Positions 6,966 to 11,000 of a stretch of DNA of 11,000 bases are shown piece by piece. Where the stretch lies: positions 196,501 to 207,500 of the forward strand of contig WPIO01000116.1 in the NCBI GenBank assembly GCA_009760855.2. Direction: 5' to 3'. A program made the translations under genes and the position numbers. The stretch is from Cristatella mucedo. Lineage: Eukaryota > Bryozoa > Phylactolaemata > Cristatellidae. Under the pieces are notes generated by a model. It saw only the letters and a program-made list of their open reading frames with translations, did not search any database and was not told the DNA's origin. Each line of letters opens with the position of its first letter. The stretch's first letter is position 1.

Positions 6966-7279
6966 TACGTCGGTTTCTGTACACGATGTTCATTAAACCA
7001 TCTTGGCTTGGTTGTACACCATTCAGTGGAAAGCCTCAAGCAGTGCTTTGACGGATTTTGTCGAGCCCTGTTATAAGTCTTCTGCTCGTGCTTCTCCGCT
7101 ATGAAAATAAGCAAGAGACCAACATCAGCTCCACTATTACGTTGGCCGACTTTCAGCTCTCCTATTGCAAACACTTAGACGAGGTGAAATAATAAGACAA
7201 TAGTCACGCTAATTCATGAATGATTGACATGTCTAGAATTCTGCAACTTCACCGTAGGGTCTTTTTTCTTATGAAATTA
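6966..7279. other. Unassigned DNA
   Basis: The minus-strand open frame at 6965-7174 has no motif I can place. It is not a clear upstream continuation of LINE copy 3, since the expected LDYCN and LHWLP blocks are absent. No repeat is visible. Confidence 0.45.
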
Positions 7280-7524
7280 AACCCTGACAGTACAGAACGG
7301 GTAATATCTCTTTGCTTGATATTTCGGTAAAATTTGACGTCATTTGACGACAATGTCTATTAGCGTCTCGCATCTCACCTGGGCATCACTGGCACTGCAC
7401 TGCAACGGCTATCTCAGTGGAGAGTATGGATATGAATGGACAAAGATCATCCGAGGAACCACTTAGTTACGCGGTAGCTTAGTTCTCCATGCTCCGTCTA
7501 TTTCTGTTCACTGTTTATACCCTT

Positions 7525-7526
<2 letters not shown>

Positions 7527-7559
<33 letters not shown>
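7527..7559. repeat. (TC)n microsatellite inside LINE copy 2
   Basis: An uninterrupted TC run of 33 bases lies between the codons for LFTVYT and those for TDVIAGHN. In the family this spot encodes a short T-S-P-L-S/A-D linker, so the run appears to have expanded from a ctctct-like codon string. Confidence 0.9.
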
Positions 7560-7560
<1 letters not shown>

Positions 7561-8580
7561 ACTGATGTGATTGCTGGGCACAATCTAGGCTTTCAACTCT
7601 CTGCAGATGACGCTCAATCGTTCCATGGCTTTGAGCCCCCAAGCCATCACGTCTAGTTGTCTAGACACCCTTGCTGCATGTATTGATTAATTATGCACAC
7701 GAATGGTAGCAATCTTTATAAAATTAAATGACGACAAAACCAACCTACTAGCTATAAGAAAACCATGTGTGATTTAGAAATTAGTAACATGACGCTTAAA
7801 ACGGTTCTGCAAGCACATCTTCTGTTGAATCTTAACGTAGTCTAGGTGTCATCTTACAAAATGACCTTTTATTAGACGACCGAATCAGCTCCACAGTAAA
7901 GTCGGCCTACTCTAAGCTGAATAACATTTGCTTAGACAGGGATATTACATCAAAAAAGGTCCTTGCATTTGTTATATTTCGTCTTGACTTTTGTAACTCA
8001 CTGCTTGCTGTCCTGCTAGCCTGTGCAAGCAGGCACTTACAGTAGGTGTACAACTCCGAACTAGGCTCGTCTGTCGTGAGCTCGTCGCAGTTGCCACTTC
8101 GCAACAACTCTCACAGACCTGCACTCAGTGAAGCAGCGCATCGATTTTAAGGTTCTGTCGTATGTTTTTAGCTCTCCAAATTCTCTGGCTTCAGCCTACT
8201 TATCAAAACTCCTCGCCCACCAGCTTAAGCATCGTACCAGCAGCTCTTCCGAATCGAATCGCTTACCGACCCTCAAAGTCTTTGGAGACTGTGCCTTTAC
8301 TTTGCATGAGCCCAAATCCGGGAATTAATCTCCACCTGGAGTCATGACATGGCCTGACTGTACCACATTTTAAAAGAAATTGAAATGCATATATTTGTCA
8401 CAGCATTTAGTGGGTCTATGTGATTCATCCCCACGTGTTCTTATGCATGCTCACACTGTGCAGGCTGCCACTACACATATTTGCATGCAGACCCAATGTC
8501 ACCTCTAACCATGCTATGCTTGTTGAGCAAGCTGCCATTAACAATTCGATCATGCTTCCTTTGCAGCAAATTTAAAGGCC

Positions 8581-8581
<1 letters not shown>

Positions 8582-8629
<48 letters not shown>

Positions 8630-8644
8630 AGAGAAAGAGAGAGA
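8582..8644. repeat. (AG)n microsatellite inside the LINE 3' hairpin
   Basis: About 40 bases of pure AG are followed by a variant gaaagagaaagag section. The tract sits at the place where the family hairpin has agaaagagatt, and hairpin sequence resumes on its right (agattaagctctctg). It therefore grew within the hairpin. A GA run at this edge also creates the Leu-Ser-rich ends of minus-strand open frames, which are artefacts. Confidence 0.9.
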
Positions 8645-8779
8645 TTAAGCTCTCTGCAAACTGGCTGCTGAGTTCCGAGAGGGATATCGGGCGAAGTCGC
8701 GTAGAGACGAGTAAGTGGCACCTGTGTTTTCTCTTGTTGAAATAAGGCGGGCCTCTTCTGTTCACCTCGAATATCCAAG

Positions 8780-9345
8780 TCGAGAGCGCAGATGCTGCAC
8801 ACGGATGCAGTAAAAGCTAACCGGGCTGAGGAGCAGAGAAAAGCGACCGGAAGCGGCAGCAGCAGTTGCCGACTGTGTAACGAAGGTTTGCCAGACGGCA
8901 AGCTGGCTTTCCAGGCGGCAGCGACGGTTGGCCAGGTGGCAATGGCGTACCATGCGGCGGAACAAACGGTGGTAGAGACCCCCCAAGCCGCGGCAACCGG
9001 CGGCCAGACGGCGACATGTGTGGCGACGGTCGGAGAAGTGTTGGCAGAGACCACAGAGGTGGCGTCGTCCGCAAGAGAGGTGGCAGCAAAGAGAGTGCAT
9101 AAGCGTCGGCAAAACTCGCAGAAGCGGCCAAGGCGGCGTCCACTAGCAAGACTGAGGCGTAGACGGCAGCGAGGCCGTAGTGGAGGCTGAAGAAAGACGA
9201 GACCGCAGCGCCCGTAAGAGAGGCAGCCAATGCGCGAGAGCTCTGCGCAGACCGGCGAAGCTGCCCAGGACAGAAAGTCGGCACCGGCAGAGGCGGTGGC
9301 GGCGACCTCCGCAAAAGTGGCTGTGGCTATTTTGAGATTGTGAAA
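8780..9345 (+). pseudogene. Ala/Ser-rich heptad-repeat coding remnant, copy A
   Basis: The plus frame starting at 8792 begins AQMLHTDAVKANRAEEQRKA (counting two codons before the ATG) and then runs into alanine-rich segments ending VASSAREVAAKRV near 9095. The same style continues in the next frame (ASAKLAEAAKAASTSKTEA from 9103, then ETAAPVREAANAREL). It then returns to the original frame (PAEAVAATSAKVAVA from about 9284). The conceptual protein is a row of roughly seven-residue units rich in A, S, E and R, as in an alanine-type coiled coil. At least two frameshifts and in-frame stops break it. It is related to copy B at 9912-10331. I do not recognise a family; it may be part of a retroelement Gag or a pseudogenised coiled-coil gene. 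Confidence 0.5.
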
Positions 9346-9560
9346 CTGTCGTCGGCTTATGGCCTGTTGTGATTTATGACAGCGGTACATAACTGACGGG
9401 CGCCATAGACCCGAGAGTTAGGTCGAGGACGCCATGCGGGCAGTCGCGTACTGGCCCACTGCAACGTCCGCGTGAGTAAACGTATTTGAACCAGCTTCGG
9501 TATTCTGTATGGTATCGCGTACCTGCCGCTTAGAGAATGTAAAACTATAAGCTATCTCGG
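9346..9560. other. Spacer before the Gag-like frame
   Basis: No gene or repeat is recognised. A gggcgcca string at about 9399-9406 resembles part of a primer-binding site when read on the minus strand, but orientation and context do not fit, so I do not annotate one. Confidence 0.45.
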
Positions 9561-9911
9561 CAGAAGCGGCACACCAGGAGATGATGCGGGAATACTACTA
9601 CGTTGGAGACGACTACGTCGGAGACGACTTCGTAAGCTGGCTGCTTGATTCGGAGCGACGGTTTAATGAAAGAGGTGTCGATCCTGATTTGTGGCGCATG
9701 TACATATTTATGTTCCTGGCAAGCGGTGCATTAACGTTCGCTGCTACCCTTCCTGACTCGGTGCAAGAGGACCACGCCCAACTGCGTGCAACACTTGTGA
9801 AGGTTGTTTGCAAGCCCTGAAGGTGAGGAGAGGCTTCGGCGGTCGGACTTTGCAGGGCGCCAGGAAAGCGGAGGCAATAGCGTAGCAGTGGCCAGAGGCG
9901 GAGGCCGGTAA
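9560..9911 (+). pseudogene. Gag-capsid-like fragment with one frameshift
   Basis: The frame open from about 9557 (first ATG 9581) encodes a short acidic, tyrosine-rich start with a duplicated Y-V-G-D-D unit. It continues with a helical segment of the form F..WL...ERRF.E.G.....W, then a hydrophobic helix with FLASGAL.F, then LP..V..DHAQLRATL. This pattern resembles the capsid domain of LTR-retrotransposon Gag proteins (aromatic-Leu, conserved Trp, small-residue helix, then a Leu-rich helix). The frame stops at 9818-9820. The adjacent frame, from 9804 to the stop at 9909-9911, continues with the acidic-basic stretch EERLRRSDF and then RQESG. These are Gag-like residues, so a one-base frameshift near 9804-9818 is likely. 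Heptad-coding sequence follows directly. No protease, reverse transcriptase, integrase or LTR is seen nearby. A host coiled-coil gene is the alternative. Confidence 0.4.
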
Positions 9912-10406
9912 AGCGCAACTGCTGCACTCGGATTTGGTAAACACCGGTCGGACTGAGGAGGAGGACAAGAGCGACCGGAAGTGGCAGCAGCAGTCGCCAA
10001 CGGTGTACCGGGCGACGAAGGCAAAGCCAGTAGAGACGCCGGTGGAGCCCGCAGAGGCGGCGTCCACGAGCGAGGCGGAGCCATCCGGCACAGAGACGGC
10101 AGCGTCCTTGACAGAGGCAGCAGCGTCCAGAAGAGAGGCGGCAGTGTCCAGAAGGGAGAGAGAAGCGTCCGTCAGCGTGGCAGAAGCTTCCGGCTGCGAG
10201 ATAGCAGCATTTGGCAGAGCGACCGCAACGTCTGACAGAGCGACGGCTCTTCTGTCAGAGAGACGGATGTGTCGGCCAGAGAGGAGGCTTTGTCTGCCAG
10301 AGAGGTGGCGGCGGCTAGGAAAGCACTGTTAGAAAGCGAGACAACGCCGGTGGTCAGCAAGTTGGCGTCGATGGAAGTTCGTGAAGCGCCGCTAAGGAGA
10401 GGGTGA
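9912..10406 (+). pseudogene. Ala/Ser-rich heptad-repeat coding remnant, copy B
   Basis: The frame reads AQLLHSDLVNTGRTEEEDKS, the counterpart of AQMLHTDAVKANRAEEQRKA in copy A, and continues into heptads such as AASLTEA, AASRREA and AVSRREREASVS up to about 10245. One repeat unit is a base short there. Beyond it the heptads go on in another frame (VSAREEALSAREVAAARKALLE, in two parts) to the stop at 10404-10406. The S-A-R-E-x-A pattern, with alanine at core positions, suggests a long helix or coiled coil. The region directly follows the Gag-like frame, so it may be the Gag tail of the same element. The product is broken; I know no named family for it. Confidence 0.5.
10060..10331 (+). repeat. 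21-bp heptad-coding minisatellite, 13 units
   Basis: Units start at 10060, 10081, 10102, 10123, 10144, 10165, 10186, 10207, 10228, 10249, 10269, 10290 and 10311. All are 21 bp except the one at 10249-10268, which is 20 bp. Typical units read gcgtccagaagagaggcggca and gtgtcggccagagaggaggct. Each codes one seven-residue unit, so the repeat keeps frame and helix register. The single short unit causes the frameshift seen in copy B. Confidence 0.85.
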
Positions 10407-10871
10407 GATGCTCGCCGAGAAGGCACACGAGATGCTTGCCGAGCTGTCGGAGGCGAAGATCGAGGTGTGACAGCAACAGATGGTGGCGCAAATTGATTGT
10501 GCACAGTTATTTAACCTCAGTTTTCAAGCTGCTGGGGACGGAGACGCGTGTGGGGCCAGCAGAAAAACTTGAGCGAGACGTCCGTTGAGGAGGCGCGACA
10601 GGTGTATGCCAAGAGACCGAAGGCAATGGCGAAGGAATGGCCGACGAAGCTAGTAAATGCAGCCGTACAGGAACTGAGGCTCGAGGTATCTGCCTCACGG
10701 GCGACACGAGAGGTGGTACCGGATGCAGTCCAGAATACAGCGGCCAGTGTTAGGGCGAATGCCCGGAAGTCCCGTGCTGTGGCGGAGACTGGCCCCGCAT
10801 TAGAGATTGGTGGCACGATGGAAAGCTGTATGGCTCGGCGATGCGGCAAAGCTTGTGCCACACATAGCTAG
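10405..10871 (+). pseudogene. Charged helical coding remnant downstream of copy B
   Basis: The frame at 10405-10470 contains a short duplicated unit, EMLAEKAH then EMLAELSE, and ends at a stop after EAKIEV. Later, the open frame 10548-10871 encodes SVEEARQVYAKRPKAMAKEW, then LVNAAVQELRLEVSASRATREVV and VQNTAASVRANARKSRAV. The latter again has an Ala/Ser/Arg/Glu helical character. This looks like a worn extension of the heptad protein, with more than one frame change between 10406 and 10548. It could also be unrelated open sequence in GC-rich DNA. I cannot name it. Confidence 0.35.
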
Positions 10872-11000
10872 CAAAGGCTGTGGTTTCACTTGCCTCGTCC
10901 GATCTGCCGTTACCTAGCCCCGTGCTAGATGAGAAGGCAGTTAAGGATGTCATGCATATTTATTTCGCTGTAGTAATGCTTTGCTTTATTGCCCATTTAA
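10872..11000. other. Unassigned end of window
   Basis: No feature is recognised in the last 130 bases, which become AT-rich after about 10950. Confidence 0.5.

Larger units (their letters stand above)
7280..8665 (+). mobile_element. Decayed L2/CR1-type LINE (copy 2), the longest in the window
   Basis: Plus-strand blocks follow the family order across several frames. They are LLDISVKFD (about 7310-7337, counterpart of LLDLSAAFD), RLASHLGITGTAL (7364-7402), PLSYAV (7458-7475), LFLFTVYT (7499-7522), TDVIAGHNLGF with S-A-D-D at 7600-7611 (reverse-transcriptase catalytic pair), RLDFCNSLL (about 7981-8007), VKQRIDFKVLSYVF (8130-8171) and FGDCAFTLHEP (8281-8313). The 3' untranslated part matches copies 3 and 4. 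Two dinucleotide microsatellites lie inside the copy and have grown from its own sequence. After the GA tract, gattaagctctctg still matches the family hairpin (gattacgttctctg), placing the end near 8665. Many stops and frameshifts make it inactive. Confidence 0.8.

Noticed and set aside
7335-7342. TGACGTCA as a cAMP-response element
   Set aside because: It falls inside the coding remnant of LINE copy 2 with no promoter context.
8572-9390. 272-codon minus-strand open frame
   Set aside because: Its C-terminal part is a Leu-Ser run made by the (AG)n microsatellite, and the rest is the reverse strand of the heptad-coding region.
9395-9410. Primer-binding site of an LTR element (gggcgcca)
   Set aside because: It resembles a tRNA-Lys-type site only when read on the minus strand, opposite to the Gag-like frame, with no LTR end next to it.
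1-11000. CRISPR array, bacterial operon or phage genes
   Set aside because: No evenly spaced identical repeats with unique spacers, no adjacent bacterial-style genes, and the repeats present are eukaryotic retrotransposons.

Overview
This window reads as nuclear DNA from an animal, most likely an invertebrate. It holds no intact host gene that I can defend. The evidence is decayed non-LTR retrotransposons of the L2/CR1 type, a tRNA-derived SINE with RNA polymerase III boxes, CA/GA- and AAT-type microsatellites, and a CpG-dense block with no coding signature. Bacterial features such as operons, Shine-Dalgarno sites or CRISPR arrays are absent. I cannot name the species.

Layout. 1-414 is AT-rich unique DNA with one 49-bp tandem duplication. 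415-690 is the 3' end of an L2/CR1-type LINE on the minus strand. 705-816 holds short palindromic repeats and 849-1215 holds two CTG/CAG palindromes. About 1250-2405 is a CpG-dense block that is open in several frames on both strands; it may be a CpG island. 2405-4125 is one decayed plus-strand LINE (copy 1). It carries nested insertions: a minus-strand SINE that is itself split by a plus-strand SINE, and a stub of a LINE 3' end that is itself split by a near-perfect foldback element. 4126-5040 is unassigned except for a 19-bp repeat and a GC-rich hairpin. 5043-5660 is the C-terminal part of a LINE reverse-transcriptase polyprotein with an open frame, from a better preserved and different lineage. 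5661-6440 is unassigned. 6441-6965 is a minus-strand LINE 3' end with its (ATT)n tail and perfect 3' hairpin. About 7280-8665 is a long decayed plus-strand LINE (copy 2) with two dinucleotide microsatellites inside it. 8780-10870 is a different kind of sequence: two related regions coding alanine/serine-rich heptads from a roughly 21-bp repeat, with a Gag-capsid-like reading frame between them, all broken by frameshifts.

How the parts fit. The main LINE family ends in a hairpin (outer stem AAAGCGCCC/GGGCGCTTT in the best copy) followed by an ATT-rich tail. The SINE carries a related hairpin and tail. This is the arrangement expected when a SINE borrows the reverse transcriptase of a partner LINE. 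The insertions can be ordered in time: LINE copy 1, then the minus-strand SINE, then the plus-strand SINE; and separately LINE copy 1, then the truncated LINE tail, then the foldback element. The heptad/Gag-like region is best read as remains of one retroelement family or a coiled-coil gene, present as two partial copies; this is an inference.
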